The notes: generated by a model from the sequence alone, not told the origin. 64,000 nt of DNA from Roseospira marina (GCF_014197855.1 NZ_JACIGJ010000009.1:116989-180988); one strand, 5' to 3'. Positions 1 through 9,077 are shown, numbered from the stretch's first letter. Program-made: numbers and translations.

Positions 1-962
1 GTGACCCGGCACCCCATGCGCTCCAGCACATCGATGAAGCGCAGATCCGGCTGGCGGGTGGCGGTGCCCACGTTGGTGACCGTCACCGTGCCGCCGGTCA
101 CGGCCGCCAGCGCGAAGAAATAGGTGGCCGTCGATGCGTCGGCCTCCAGTGTGACGTCGGCCGGCCGATAGCCGCCGGTCTCCACCCGCATCTCGGACAG
201 GTCGGCGTCGGCTTCCACGACCGCGCCGAACTGCTCCATCATGTCCAGCGTCATGGCCACGTAGTCCCGCTGCACCACGTGATCGTCGATGATGACGTGC
301 ACCCCGTTCAGGGCCATCGGACCGGCCATCAGAACGCCGCTGATGAACTGGCTGGACAAGGCCCCCGATAGCCGCACCGGCCCGCCCAGCAACGAGACGC
401 CGCGTACCGTGAAGGGCGGCGCGTCCGGGGTCTCCGGGCAGTCGATGTCGGCGCCGAGCTGGCGCAGCGCCAGCAGCAGCGGCGCCATCGGGCGGCCGCG
501 CATCTGCCGGCTGGCGTCCACGGTGAACGCGCCCGGCCCGCCGGCGGCCAGCAGGCCGGGCAGGAAGCGCGCGGTCGTCCCGGCGGAGCCGATGTATAGC
601 CGAGCCTCCGGGCGTGGCCGACGCCGACCGAGGCCGTCGATGGTGACCGTGGTGCCGTCCACGCTGGCGCCGGCGCCCAGGCGGCGCAGGCTGTCGAGGC
701 ACCAGAAGCTGTCGTCCGAGCGCAACAGGCCCGTGAGGACGGAGCGCCCCTCGGCCATGCCTGCGCACAGCAGGGCGCGGTTGGTGTAGCTTTTGGAGCC
801 GGGCAGGGCGATCTCCGCCGTGATCGGCTGCCGGTGCGGCGCGATGTCGACATGCGGCACCCCGACCAGCGCCGACCAGGGGGACAGGCCGGAGCCCTCT
901 GCTTCCGCCATGGCCGCGTCCACGCCTTCCGTGGGGCGCCCGCCAATGTCCGCTGTCGTCAT
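1..962 (-). CDS. aroA: 3-phosphoshikimate 1-carboxyvinyltransferase (EPSP synthase), 3' end beyond the window
   Basis: The minus strand reads an open frame from an ATG at 960-962 to the window edge without a stop, giving about 320 residues of the roughly 430-450 expected. The motif LPGSKSYTNRALL (about residues 47-59) is the substrate-binding signature of EPSP synthase, and GSAGTTARFLPGLLAAGG further on matches the second conserved block. The enzyme transfers enolpyruvate from PEP to shikimate 3-phosphate in cytoplasmic aromatic amino acid synthesis. The C-terminal part is missing only because of the window edge. A paralogue (UDP-GlcNAc enolpyruvyl transferase) is less likely given the GSKS motif. 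The nearest upstream gene on the same strand is the Crp/Fnr gene, about 200 bp away. Confidence 0.85.
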   Translation of the reverse strand, partial: MTTADIGGRPTEGVDAAMAEAEGSGLSPWSALVGVPHVDIAPHRQPITAEIALPGSKSYTNRALLCAGMAEGRSVLTGLLRSDDSFWCLDSLRRLGAGASVDGTTVTIDGLGRRRPRPEARLYIGSAGTTARFLPGLLAAGGPGAFTVDASRQMRGRPMAPLLLALRQLGADIDCPETPDAPPFTVRGVSLLGGPVRLSGALSSQFISGVLMAGPMALNGVHVIIDDHVVQRDYVAMTLDMMEQFGAVVEADADLSEMRVETGGYRPADVTLEADASTATYFFALAAVTGGTVTVTNVGTATRQPDLRFIDVLERMGCRV

Positions 963-1083
963 GGTTTTTCCCGCCTGCGTTCGGTCGGGCGGTCTGGCCG
1001 CCGCTGTCTCAATCCGGGCCGGAGTGTGGCGGCGCCGCGCGGCGGTGGCAAGCGCGTCATGGTGCGCACCAGGGCCTGGGCCC

Positions 1084-1123
1084 GGGGGCATGCTTACGGG
1101 GGCATGCTCAGGGGGGGCATGCT
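1084..1123. repeat. Three tandem copies of GGGGGCATGCT, 14-15 bp apart
   Basis: GGGGGCATGCT occurs at 1084-1094, 1098-1108 and 1113-1123, each holding the palindrome GCATGC. The copies face the same side of the helix only approximately. They lie between the end of the Crp/Fnr gene and the start of aroA, so they could be binding sites upstream of aroA or a small minisatellite. No known regulator is recognised. Confidence 0.6.
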
Positions 1124-1160
1124 CACAGAGGCGCGCCTGGGGGACCTGGTGCGCCCGGCC

Positions 1161-1889
1161 TCAACTGTCGGCGAGGCGGGTTAGGGCCTCAACGTCGCAG
1201 TCGTAGCGGTTCTGCCCCACTTCGGTGAGGATGCCGGTGCGTCGGAACTCGGCCACGATGCGGCTGGCGGTTTCGGTGGTCACGCCCAGCATCGCACCCA
1301 TGTCCTCGCGCCCGAACAGCATGCACTGCTCGCCGCCCTGTCCCTCGCGCAGCAGCAGGAGCAGGCGGGCCACGCGCGCCTTGGCGTTGCCGGTGGACAG
1401 CCGGGTGAGCCAAGCGTCGGCCTGCTGCACCGAGCGTTGCCAGCGCTGCATGAGCTGGGCGTGCATGCGCGGCGTGTTCTCCGACAGGCGGGTGACCACC
1501 TCGCGCGGAATGCGGCAGGTGGCGGTCTGGCGCAGGGCGATGGCGGTGTGCTCGTACTCCAGGCCGAGCAGCGCTTCCAGCCCGGCGGTATCCCCGGCGC
1601 GCAGCAGGCGGACGATGCGTTGGCCGCCGTCGGCGAGATAGCTGACGAGCTTCACCAGACCGGAGCGGATCGTATAGACGGCCTGCCCCGGGTCGCCGAC
1701 GTGGTAGAGCGCCGTGCCGACCTCGAAATCGATCTCGTCGATGGGCAGGTGGATCAGCGCGAAGTCCTGCTCCCGCAAATCCGCGAACAGCGCGGTTTCA
1801 CGGATCCCACACCCAAGACATTCCGCCTGACCGCGCCAAGCCGCTTCGATCGCTTTCCCACGCACCAGAGACTCCCGTCCGTCCGACAT
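1161..1889 (-). CDS. Crp/Fnr-family transcriptional regulator
   Basis: A 242-residue regulator with a cyclic-nucleotide-binding-type sensor fold (about residues 35-150) and a Crp-type winged helix near the C-terminus (GREDMGAMLGVTTETASRIV). An N-terminal CLGCGIRETALF and an internal TATCRIPREVV resemble the FNR cysteine positions, but only two N-terminal cysteines are present and the third FNR ligand position appears to be alanine. The start at 1889 is preferred because the frame upstream (to 2030) only translates the GGGGCCCC repeat array. The role is probably control of respiratory or redox genes. Which signal it senses is not visible. Confidence 0.85.
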   Translation of the reverse strand: MSDGRESLVRGKAIEAAWRGQAECLGCGIRETALFADLREQDFALIHLPIDEIDFEVGTALYHVGDPGQAVYTIRSGLVKLVSYLADGGQRIVRLLRAGDTAGLEALLGLEYEHTAIALRQTATCRIPREVVTRLSENTPRMHAQLMQRWQRSVQQADAWLTRLSTGNAKARVARLLLLLREGQGGEQCMLFGREDMGAMLGVTTETASRIVAEFRRTGILTEVGQNRYDCDVEALTRLADS

Positions 1890-1921
1890 CGCGTTCGCCC
1901 CAAGACACGCGCCCTGTACGT

Positions 1922-1986
1922 GGGGCCCCATAAATTGGGGCCCCATAAATTGGGCCCCATGAGTCGGGTCCCAAGAGTTGGGCAGG
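1922..1986. repeat. Array of GGGGCCCC-type palindromes at 14-15 bp spacing
   Basis: GGGGCCCC occurs at 1922-1929 and 1937-1944, GGGCCCC at 1952-1958 and GGGTCCC at 1966-1972, with a degenerate copy at about 1980. The first two copies are separated by the identical spacer ATAAATT. The array sits 33-97 bp upstream of the preferred start of the Crp/Fnr gene, where an operator would lie. The spacing matches the array at 1084-1123 on the other side of the same gene, although the repeated words differ. Confidence 0.7.
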
Positions 1987-2134
1987 GCGAGACGGATCGG
2001 AGGACCAACCGCCTGTCCGCAATGGTTCAACGTGAAAGACTAGCGCAGGACGCAATCAGCGTCCAACCATCGCGGGGGCATAGGTGTGGGGACCGGACGG
2101 GGCTCGGATGGAGGGCAGGCGGGGCTGGGCCAGC

Positions 2135-2233
2135 CTATCCGATCAGGGCATGGCCCAGGATCGACCACAGAATCAGCATGACGAAAAGGGCGGAGAGGGC
2201 GAGGCCCTCGCGGATCATGGCGGTCAGGGACAT
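2135..2233 (-). CDS. Possible 32-residue single-helix membrane protein
   Basis: A short ORF (ATG at 2231-2233, stop TAG at 2135-2137) encodes a peptide starting MSLTAMIREGLALS. It is followed by an uninterrupted hydrophobic stretch (roughly residues 11-31) that would span the membrane once. A GGAAG sequence lies about 8 bases before the ATG. It stands alone between the Crp/Fnr gene and a periplasmic binding protein gene. Such tiny membrane proteins often stabilise transporters or oxidases, but nothing here points to a partner. It may be a chance ORF. Conservation would decide. Confidence 0.4.
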   Translation of the reverse strand: MSLTAMIREGLALSALFVMLILWSILGHALIG

Positions 2234-2350
2234 GGTGCTGTCTTCCGCTCGGCGGCACGCCCCATGCGTTCCGCTTTCGTTCTCTGAAGCGGAAGAGAAC
2301 ACAAAGAGAACGATGCGTCAAGCCGTGCGGATGGACGCGGGATGGCCCGC

Positions 2351-3115
2351 TCAGCGGCCGAGATAGCCCGCCACGATATCCTCCAGGGTGCCGTCCGCGC
2401 GTGCGGACTCGATCGCCGCGTCGATGCGCGCCATGGTGTCGGCATCAACCGAGGCCTTGCTCAGCAGCAGGTGCACGGGCGTTTCCAGCACCGTCAGGCC
2501 ATGCACCGCCACTTTATCGCCGATGCCGAGGTCCCGGGCCGAGCGCACGTCGGCCACCGGATCGCCCAACGTGGCGTCGAACCGCCCTCGCGACAGCATG
2601 ACCAGCATGGTCCGGCCGTGGTCGACCACGTGGAACCCGGTGTTGAGCGCCGGATCGGCGCGCAGGGCCTCGACGGTCTCCCCATAGTAATAGTCGTTCC
2701 ACAGGCCGATGACCTTACCGTCCCGCAGCATCGCCTCAAGGGAGTCGGCGCCCCGGATCCCGGCATCGTCGGCGCGCACCATCAGGCCGACCGTTTCGTG
2801 CCGGTACGGGGCGCTGTAGTGCGCGTAGGCCGCGCGCTCATCGGTGTATGCGGCAGCCATCGCCCCGTCCACCGCGCCGATCTCGATGCTCATGAGCAGG
2901 CGCGCCCAGGGCACGGTCTTGAACGTGACGGTGCAGCCGGCGCGGTCCATGATGGTCGTGACGAGGTCGATGTCCAGGCCCTTGGGTCCGTCCTCCCCCT
3001 CCATCTGATAGGGCGCCCAAGGCTCCCAGCCGATCGTCAAGGCGCACGCCCGGACGGCGCCCGATCCGACGGTCAGGGCCACGGTCAGGCATGAGACGGC
3101 AACACACCACCGCAT
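2351..3115 (-). CDS. Periplasmic solute-binding protein, family 3 (amino-acid-type)
   Basis: A 254-residue protein with a signal peptide (MRWCVAVSCLTVALTVGSGAV, cleavage near residue 24). The bacterial family 3 extracellular binding fold follows: LTIGWEPWAPYQMEG near the start, GLDIDLVTTIMDRAG and a two-lobe pattern. It should bind a small polar ligand such as an amino acid in the periplasm. The start at 3115 is chosen for the signal peptide and the GAGGGGG ribosome site. The frame runs on to 3235 without support. No permease or ATPase gene is adjacent, so it may be an orphan subunit or a sensor-type binding protein. Confidence 0.75.
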   Translation of the reverse strand: MRWCVAVSCLTVALTVGSGAVRACALTIGWEPWAPYQMEGEDGPKGLDIDLVTTIMDRAGCTVTFKTVPWARLLMSIEIGAVDGAMAAAYTDERAAYAHYSAPYRHETVGLMVRADDAGIRGADSLEAMLRDGKVIGLWNDYYYGETVEALRADPALNTGFHVVDHGRTMLVMLSRGRFDATLGDPVADVRSARDLGIGDKVAVHGLTVLETPVHLLLSKASVDADTMARIDAAIESARADGTLEDIVAGYLGR

Positions 3116-3291
3116 GACATCATCCCCCTCTGTGTCTGGCGTCTCCCTTGGAACGGGGCTCTTGGCGCGGCCCTTTTTGTCACGGGGCCGATGATGACAC
3201 GCCGACCTATGGCGCGCTACAGTCTCCCCCTCCACATCTCCACCCCACTATTTTTATTTTACCTCCACGTCACGGCAGGGAACGCGAGTCC

Positions 3292-4407
3292 ATGAGCGGG
3301 GTCATTCATCTGGGCGGACCGGCGACCGACGCCATCGAAACCCTTGGCACCGAGGGCGTGCGCCCGCCCGATCCGGCCGACGCCGCCACGGCACGGCGCA
3401 TCGACGAGATCATGGCCGAGATGGACGGCATGGATCCGGACCGGTTCGCGGTTGGGCCGTCGCGGCTGGCCGCCGACTACAGCGACCGGGTGCTCGCGCA
3501 CGTCACCGCCTCGGAGCTGGACGGGGTGCACGACAAGCTGGTCGAGCTGCAACTGCTCTACAAAGGCCTCGGCGCAGACCGGCTGCGCAAGGACAACCAC
3601 GGCCTGCTCGGCAAGATGATGTTCAGCTTCCAGAAGGAGCTGGAGCAGTTCCGCCAACGCTTCGAGACCGCCAAGACGACCGTCGACCGGGTCGTGGCGC
3701 AGTTGGAGAAGGACCAGCGGGAAAGCGCCATCGCCATCCAGACCCTGGCCACCATGGGCACCGAGGTCACGGGCGCGTTCCGCGAGCTGGCTCTGCACGT
3801 CGAGGCCGGCCAGCGCAAGCTGGAGGACTGGCGCGCGCAGGGGCCGGCCAATGCCGGCACGCCCGATGCGTCGGGCAGCGAGACCGACCAGCTCATGGAC
3901 GCCATGAAGCAGCGGGAGTGGCAGGAGCGCCTGGACCACTGGGACCGGGTGGTGACCAACCTGACCAAAACGCGCTCGATTATGGGAACGACCATCCCGA
4001 CCGTTTATCAGACCCTGAAAATGGAACGGGTGGTGATGGAGGAACTGGGCACCGCCCTGACCCAGTTCATACCGGCGATCCGCCAGCAGATCGCGTTGTT
4101 CGTCCAGCAGGCCCGCCAAGGCCGCCGCCTGGAGAACCTCAAGGCGACGCGGGAGATGACCGACGAGATTCTGCGGCAGGTGGCCGGCCAGTTGGAGGAG
4201 AACGCCGACCTGCTGAACGAACAGATGCGCGAGGGCGGGGTCTCGACCGACGTGCTGCTGACCATGATGGACAGCGTGGCGGGCTCGATCGAGCGCCTGG
4301 ACCAGCAGGCCCGCGAGGCGATGGACTACCGCCGCGAAAGCCGCGCCAAGCTGGAGGACGCGACCCGCGCGTTCGCGGACCGGGTCGCCAAGGTGGCCAC
4401 CCGGTAA
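3292..4407 (+). CDS. TelA/KlaA-like toxic anion resistance family protein
   Basis: A 371-residue, largely alpha-helical cytoplasmic protein. The region from about residue 60 to the end (with KLVELQLLYKGLGADRLRKD, MMFSFQKELEQFRQRFETAK, then IPTVYQTLKMERVVMEEL and LFVQQARQGRRLENLKATRE) matches the TelA family found in tellurite-resistance and stress operons. Many glutamine- and glutamate-rich helices suggest coiled coil. The start at 3292 follows a GGGA site. The upstream frame from 3148 is proline- and histidine-rich and not family-like. The family's biochemical role is unresolved, so tellurite resistance here is only a family label. No ter genes are nearby. Confidence 0.8.
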   Translation: MSGVIHLGGPATDAIETLGTEGVRPPDPADAATARRIDEIMAEMDGMDPDRFAVGPSRLAADYSDRVLAHVTASELDGVHDKLVELQLLYKGLGADRLRKDNHGLLGKMMFSFQKELEQFRQRFETAKTTVDRVVAQLEKDQRESAIAIQTLATMGTEVTGAFRELALHVEAGQRKLEDWRAQGPANAGTPDASGSETDQLMDAMKQREWQERLDHWDRVVTNLTKTRSIMGTTIPTVYQTLKMERVVMEELGTALTQFIPAIRQQIALFVQQARQGRRLENLKATREMTDEILRQVAGQLEENADLLNEQMREGGVSTDVLLTMMDSVAGSIERLDQQAREAMDYRRESRAKLEDATRAFADRVAKVATR

Positions 4408-4433
4408 GACGCGCCGGATTGGGCCGCACCCCG

Positions 4434-5132
4434 TTACGCGATCCAGAACACCTGGGCGGCCTCGTCCTTGGAGATCGACGCCTTGTCGTGGCGGGCGGTG
4501 ATGCGGCCGCGCTCCATGAACACCAGCTCGTCGGCGAGGTCATAGGCGAAGTCCAGGTACTGCTCGACCAGAACAATGGCCATGGTGCCGCGATCGCGCA
4601 GCAGGGCGATGACCCGGCCGATCTGCTGGATGATGTTCGGCTGGATGCCCTCGGTCGGCTCGTCGAGCAGCAGGAGCTTGGGCTTCAGGATCAGCGCGCG
4701 GGCGATCGCCAGTTGCTGCTGCTGCCCGCCGGAGAGGTCGCCGCCCCGGCGGTGCAGGAAGTCCTTCAGGATCGGAAACAGGTCGAAGATCTCGTCCGGG
4801 ATGACCCGCTCGGCGCGGGGCAGGCAGGCGAAGCCGGTCTCCAGGTTCTCCTTGACCGTCAGAAGCGGAAAGATCATGCGCCCCTGGGGGACGACCCCGA
4901 CCCCCTTCTTCGCGAGGTCATGGGCGCTGGCGCGACCTACATCCTCCCCGTCGAGCATGAGGGTGCCGCCGGAGCGTGGATGGCTCCCGCTGATGGCCTT
5001 CAGCAGCGAGGTCTTGCCCACCCCATTGGTGCCCATAACACAGGTCACCGTGCCCGCCGCGGCCGTGAGATCAACATCATACAGGATCTGCGAGCCGCCG
5101 TAGTGCAGCGAGAGATTGCGGACATCCAGCAT
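4434..5132 (-). CDS. urtE: Urea ABC transporter ATP-binding protein UrtE
   Basis: A 232-residue ABC ATPase of the branched-chain amino acid/urea type. Walker A (GTNGVGKTSL), the signature LSGGQQQQLAIAR and Walker B (LLLLDEPTEGI) are intact. The sequence EGIQPNIIQQIG after Walker B is typical of UrtE and separates it from LivF. It powers urea import together with UrtD. It is the last gene of the minus-strand urtABCDE run, 16 bp after urtD. Confidence 0.93.
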   Translation of the reverse strand: MLDVRNLSLHYGGSQILYDVDLTAAAGTVTCVMGTNGVGKTSLLKAISGSHPRSGGTLMLDGEDVGRASAHDLAKKGVGVVPQGRMIFPLLTVKENLETGFACLPRAERVIPDEIFDLFPILKDFLHRRGGDLSGGQQQQLAIARALILKPKLLLLDEPTEGIQPNIIQQIGRVIALLRDRGTMAIVLVEQYLDFAYDLADELVFMERGRITARHDKASISKDEAAQVFWIA

Positions 5133-5148
5133 GGCGGATCGGGCTCCT

Positions 5149-5892
5149 TCAGCGTCCCAGGTAGACGTCGATGACGTCCTGATTGCGGGTGACGTGGTCG
5201 AGGGAGCCTTCCGCGAGCACCGACCCTTCGTGGAAGACCGTCACCTTGCAGTCCAGGCGGCGCACGAACTCCATGTCGTGCTCGACCACCACCACGGCCC
5301 GGGTCTTGGCGGCCTCCCTTAGCAGGTCGGCGGTGTGCTCGCGCTCGCCCAAGGTCATGCCCGCCGCCGGCTCGTCGACCAGCAGCAGCTTGGGGTCCTG
5401 CGCCAAAAGCATGCCGATCTCCAGCCACTGCTTCTGGCCGTGGGACAGCTCGCCCGCCTTGCGCCGGATCTGCTCGGCCAGGCCGATTTCACCGGCCAGG
5501 TCCTCGACCCGTGCGACGTCCCGGCGTTTCGGGGTGTAGAACAGAACGGCCAGCGGCGCGCGGGTGTTCTTGAGCGCCATCAGCAGGTTCGCGAACACCG
5601 TCTGATCCTCGAACACCGTCGGACGCTGGAATTTGCGGCCGATGCCGGCGCGGGCGATCCTGGCCTCGTTCATGCCGATCAGATTGCGGCTGACTTCGCC
5701 CCACAGAACCTGCCCTTCGTCGGGCTTGGTCTTGCCGGTGACGATGTCCATGAACGTCGTCTTGCCCGCGCCGTTCGGCCCGATGATCGCCCGCAGTTCG
5801 GCCGGCCCGATGGAAAAGGACAACCGGTTGATCGCCTTGAAGCCGTCGAAGGTGACGGAGATGGCGGCGACTTCCAGCAGGGCGCCGTTCAT
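5149..5892 (-). CDS. urtD: Urea ABC transporter ATP-binding protein UrtD
   Basis: A 247-residue LivG-type ATPase with Walker A GPNGAGKTTF, the signature LSHGQKQWLEIGMLL and Walker B LLLVDEPAAGMT. The signature SHGQKQWLEIG is characteristic of UrtD rather than LivG. It pairs with UrtE on the cytoplasmic face of the UrtBC permease. Its ATG overlaps the end of urtC by four bases, indicating translational coupling. Confidence 0.93.
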   Translation of the reverse strand: MNGALLEVAAISVTFDGFKAINRLSFSIGPAELRAIIGPNGAGKTTFMDIVTGKTKPDEGQVLWGEVSRNLIGMNEARIARAGIGRKFQRPTVFEDQTVFANLLMALKNTRAPLAVLFYTPKRRDVARVEDLAGEIGLAEQIRRKAGELSHGQKQWLEIGMLLAQDPKLLLVDEPAAGMTLGEREHTADLLREAAKTRAVVVVEHDMEFVRRLDCKVTVFHEGSVLAEGSLDHVTRNQDVIDVYLGR

Positions 5893-7118
5893 TGCTCGGC
5901 CTCCTTTTCACGCAAGGCGCCCGTGTCGGGGCCGAGGGCGGCGCCATGGCGGTTCGGCGACAGGCGGTGGCTGACGAGGTCCACGAGGCCGCCGAGGCCC
6001 TTGGGCGCGAACAGCGTCACCAGCACGAAGGAGAACCCGAGACCCACCTGCCACCAGTCGACCCATTTGACGGTGTAAAAGCCGAGGGGGAGGTCCGGGG
6101 CCTGACCACCGGTGAACCATGTGGACAGCAGCGAGACCACGCAGGCCCCGATCACCGCGCCGTACAGGCGCCCGCGCCCACCGATGGCCACCCAGACCGC
6201 GAGATAGATCGAGGCGATGGGCGCGATTTCGGCCGGGTTGATGATGCCCGCCTGCGGGTAATAGAGCGCGCCGCCCAGGGCCGCGATCACCGCCGTCAGG
6301 ACGAAGACGAACAGCTTGAAGCCTTCGACCGGGTAGCCGAGGAACCGCACCCGGGCCTCGTCGTCGCGAATGCCGCGAATGACGGATCCGAACGTGCCGG
6401 AGACGACGAAGGCGGCGACGACATAGGTCAGCAGCAGGGCCAGGGCCGAGGCCCAGAAGAACCAGATGGAGACGGTGGCCTGCGGGATGGCGTCGGCGCC
6501 GGGCAGGTTCTGCAAACCGGACAGCCCGTTGTTGCCGCGCAGACCGCTGTCGTTCTGGAACAGGTACAGCGACAGCGCCAGCGTCATCGCCTGGGTCAGG
6601 ATCGACAGATAGACGCCGGTGACGCGGGAGCGGAAGGCCAGCCACCCGAACACCAGAGCCAGCAGCCCCGGCACCAGCACCACCAGCGCCATCTGCGCCC
6701 AAAAGCTATGGGCGAACATCCACACCATGGGCAGGTCGGCGGCGCCGACGACGCCGAAGATCTGGCCGGCGATGGCGTCGGAGATCTCCCCCGGGGTCGG
6801 GGGCAGGGGGGCGGCGGCCAGACTGTCGAGAACGATCAACTCGGTGCGCGCGTACATCAGCCACATCCCGATCATGTAGCCGCCCAGCCCGAAGAAGGCG
6901 AAATGGCCGAGGGACAGAATGCCGGTGTAGCCCCAGACCAGATCCATGGCGATGGCCACCAGGGCGAGGCACGCCGTCTTGCCCAGGGTTTTGATGAAGG
7001 AGGTCGAGAGCGCGCCGATCCCATAGGCCTCCGACAGCACGGTGACGCCCAAGGTGAAGACCACCAGCACGGCGAGGAAGACCGGCAGCGACGGGGTGGT
7101 TCGGAATAGAGTGCGCAT
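5889..7118 (-). CDS. urtC: Urea ABC transporter permease UrtC
   Basis: A 409-residue inner-membrane permease of the LivM type with about 9-10 hydrophobic helices. Conserved permease blocks are VWGYTGILSLGHFAFFGLGGY and the coupling region RGIRDDEARVRFLGYPVEGFK. The insertion between the early helices (about residues 90-130) is common in UrtC. It forms the urea channel with UrtB. It starts three bases after urtB ends and overlaps urtD by four bases, so urtBCD are clearly co-translated. Confidence 0.93.
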   Translation of the reverse strand: MRTLFRTTPSLPVFLAVLVVFTLGVTVLSEAYGIGALSTSFIKTLGKTACLALVAIAMDLVWGYTGILSLGHFAFFGLGGYMIGMWLMYARTELIVLDSLAAAPLPPTPGEISDAIAGQIFGVVGAADLPMVWMFAHSFWAQMALVVLVPGLLALVFGWLAFRSRVTGVYLSILTQAMTLALSLYLFQNDSGLRGNNGLSGLQNLPGADAIPQATVSIWFFWASALALLLTYVVAAFVVSGTFGSVIRGIRDDEARVRFLGYPVEGFKLFVFVLTAVIAALGGALYYPQAGIINPAEIAPIASIYLAVWVAIGGRGRLYGAVIGACVVSLLSTWFTGGQAPDLPLGFYTVKWVDWWQVGLGFSFVLVTLFAPKGLGGLVDLVSHRLSPNRHGAALGPDTGALREKEAEQ

Positions 7119-7121
7119 GGC

Positions 7122-9077
7122 TCAATCCCCCGCCGCCCGGCCCTTGAGGGCGATGATGCCCTTGGGACGGAACTGAATGAAAATGATGATGAAAATGATC
7201 ATGTAGGTCTGCGCCGCCAGGGTGTTCGAGGGGTTGAACCACTCGATGCCCTTTTGCAGGAAGCCGATCAGGCCCGCGCCCAGCAGGGTGCCCCAGATGT
7301 TGCCGACACCGCCCACGACCACGGTCATGAAGCTCTGAACGATGTAGTCCTGGCCGAGTTCGGAGGTCACCTTGGCGTACAGACCGATCGCCACCCCGGC
7401 GATGCCGGCGATACCGGAGCCGAACCCGAACGTCAGCATGTTGACCCGGCCGGGGTTGATCCCCATCGAGGCCGCCATGCGGGGGTTCTGCGTCACCGCG
7501 CGGGTTTCCAGCCCCAGGCGGGTCTTCTGCATGATGAACAGGAAGATCCCCAGGAAGATCAGCGCCAGCACGAAGATGGCGATGCGGATGTAGGAGATGC
7601 CGACCACGTCGTTCAGCACCAGCGCGCCGTCCAGCCAGTCCGGCGCGGTCAGCGGCCGGACCTGGGTGCCGAAGACGTTTTTGGCGATCTGCTGCAGGGC
7701 GATGGAGACGCCGAAGGTCGCCAGCAGCGTCTCCAGCGGGCGGTGGTACAGGCGCCGGATGATCAGCCGTTCCATCGCCACACCGGCGCCGAAGGTGACG
7801 GCGAAGGCCAGCGGGATCGCCACCAAGATCGAGACCGTGTAGTCGGGAATGACCTGCTGGACCACGTACCCGGTGTAGGCGCCCATCATGATGAACTCGC
7901 CGTGGGCCATATTGATGACCCCCATCACGCCGAAGGTGATGGCGAGGCCGATGGCGGCCAGGAAGTAGATGGAGGCCAGGGACAGGCCGTCGAGGGACAG
8001 GTCCAGCACCTGATTCCAGGCCACGGTGTGGTTGATGGACCGCAGCGTCTCCTCGGCGGCCGTGGTCACGGCGGCGGAGGGCTCGGTGTAGACCTCGGCG
8101 AACGGGGTCTCTTCCACAGCCCGGGCCTCGGAGAACTGGGGATCCCAGGCCGGCACGTCCCCCTGAGCCGCCAACGTGGCGTAGGCCCGGTCGCGGGCCT
8201 CCTGGGTGTCGAGCGCGGCCACCGGGATCCCGGCCACCTGACCGTTTTCGATCCGGGCGACCAGGGCGCTCTTGCGCTCGTCGGCGGTCGGCGGCGGCGT
8301 GGCGAGCCCGGCCTCGACCAGCAGGGCGAAGGCCTCGGCGACCGGAAGGTCCGCGCTGCCGGCCCGCAGCCGTCTCTTGACGTTGGCGTCCGGCGGCAGG
8401 TCCGCCGCGTAGACGGTGGTGGTGGCGATCAGCGGATTGAGGGCGGCGCGCACATCAAGGAAGAGGGAGCCGCGGAAGTGTTCGATCGCCGCCACCCGCT
8501 CGGCGTCGGCCGCGCCGAAGGTGATGGTCAGCAGCCGCTCGGTGCGTTCCTTCTCGGCGCGGAGAACGGGGTCCGTCTCCTTGGTGATCGACCGCCGCAA
8601 GGGCGCGAGATGCGACGCCTCGCCACTGCGGGCGATGGCCTCCAGGGCGGTGCGGCGCTGCGCCGGATCGGGATCGTCCAACTGGAACGTCACCAGGGCC
8701 GCCGCGATCATCGCCTGAATGCCGGAGTTGGGCTTCAGTTGGTCGAGGTCCCGGGTGCTGTAGACGCCGACGTCGGCGCCGGTCTCGAAGTCAAACAGGC
8801 GTTCGGTCGACCGATCCACCGGCTCGCCGTAGAAGAACAGGCCGTCCTCCTCGCGCTGCCACATCTCGCGGTCGCGCCAGCGTTCCAGCACCAGACGCGC
8901 GGCGGGCAGATCCGAATCCGCGATCGCGTCGATGACGGGGCCGATGGTGCGGCGGGAGGATTTCTCCAGGGCCTCGCGATGCTCTTGCAAGACGTCCTGG
9001 ATAGTCATGTCCTGTGCCTGCGCCGTCGCGGAGCAGAGAACGAGCAAAAGGGCGGCGGTGATCAGTCGGCGGATCAT
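7122..9077 (-). CDS. urtB: Urea ABC transporter permease UrtB with a long N-terminal periplasmic domain
   Basis: A 651-residue protein with a signal-like N-terminus (MIRRLITAALLLVLCSATAQA). About 320 residues of hydrophilic, helical, HEAT-like sequence follow. The C-terminal half (from about residue 355) is a LivH-type permease containing GVMGVINMAHGEFIMMGAYT, PLETLLATFGVSIALQQIA and the coupling loop TRAVTQNPRMAASMGINPGRVN. The permease half is typical of UrtB. The N-terminal domain is a known UrtB feature but long here. It is separated from urtA by 64 bp. Confidence 0.92.
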   Translation of the reverse strand: MIRRLITAALLLVLCSATAQAQDMTIQDVLQEHREALEKSSRRTIGPVIDAIADSDLPAARLVLERWRDREMWQREEDGLFFYGEPVDRSTERLFDFETGADVGVYSTRDLDQLKPNSGIQAMIAAALVTFQLDDPDPAQRRTALEAIARSGEASHLAPLRRSITKETDPVLRAEKERTERLLTITFGAADAERVAAIEHFRGSLFLDVRAALNPLIATTTVYAADLPPDANVKRRLRAGSADLPVAEAFALLVEAGLATPPPTADERKSALVARIENGQVAGIPVAALDTQEARDRAYATLAAQGDVPAWDPQFSEARAVEETPFAEVYTEPSAAVTTAAEETLRSINHTVAWNQVLDLSLDGLSLASIYFLAAIGLAITFGVMGVINMAHGEFIMMGAYTGYVVQQVIPDYTVSILVAIPLAFAVTFGAGVAMERLIIRRLYHRPLETLLATFGVSIALQQIAKNVFGTQVRPLTAPDWLDGALVLNDVVGISYIRIAIFVLALIFLGIFLFIMQKTRLGLETRAVTQNPRMAASMGINPGRVNMLTFGFGSGIAGIAGVAIGLYAKVTSELGQDYIVQSFMTVVVGGVGNIWGTLLGAGLIGFLQKGIEWFNPSNTLAAQTYMIIFIIIFIQFRPKGIIALKGRAAGD

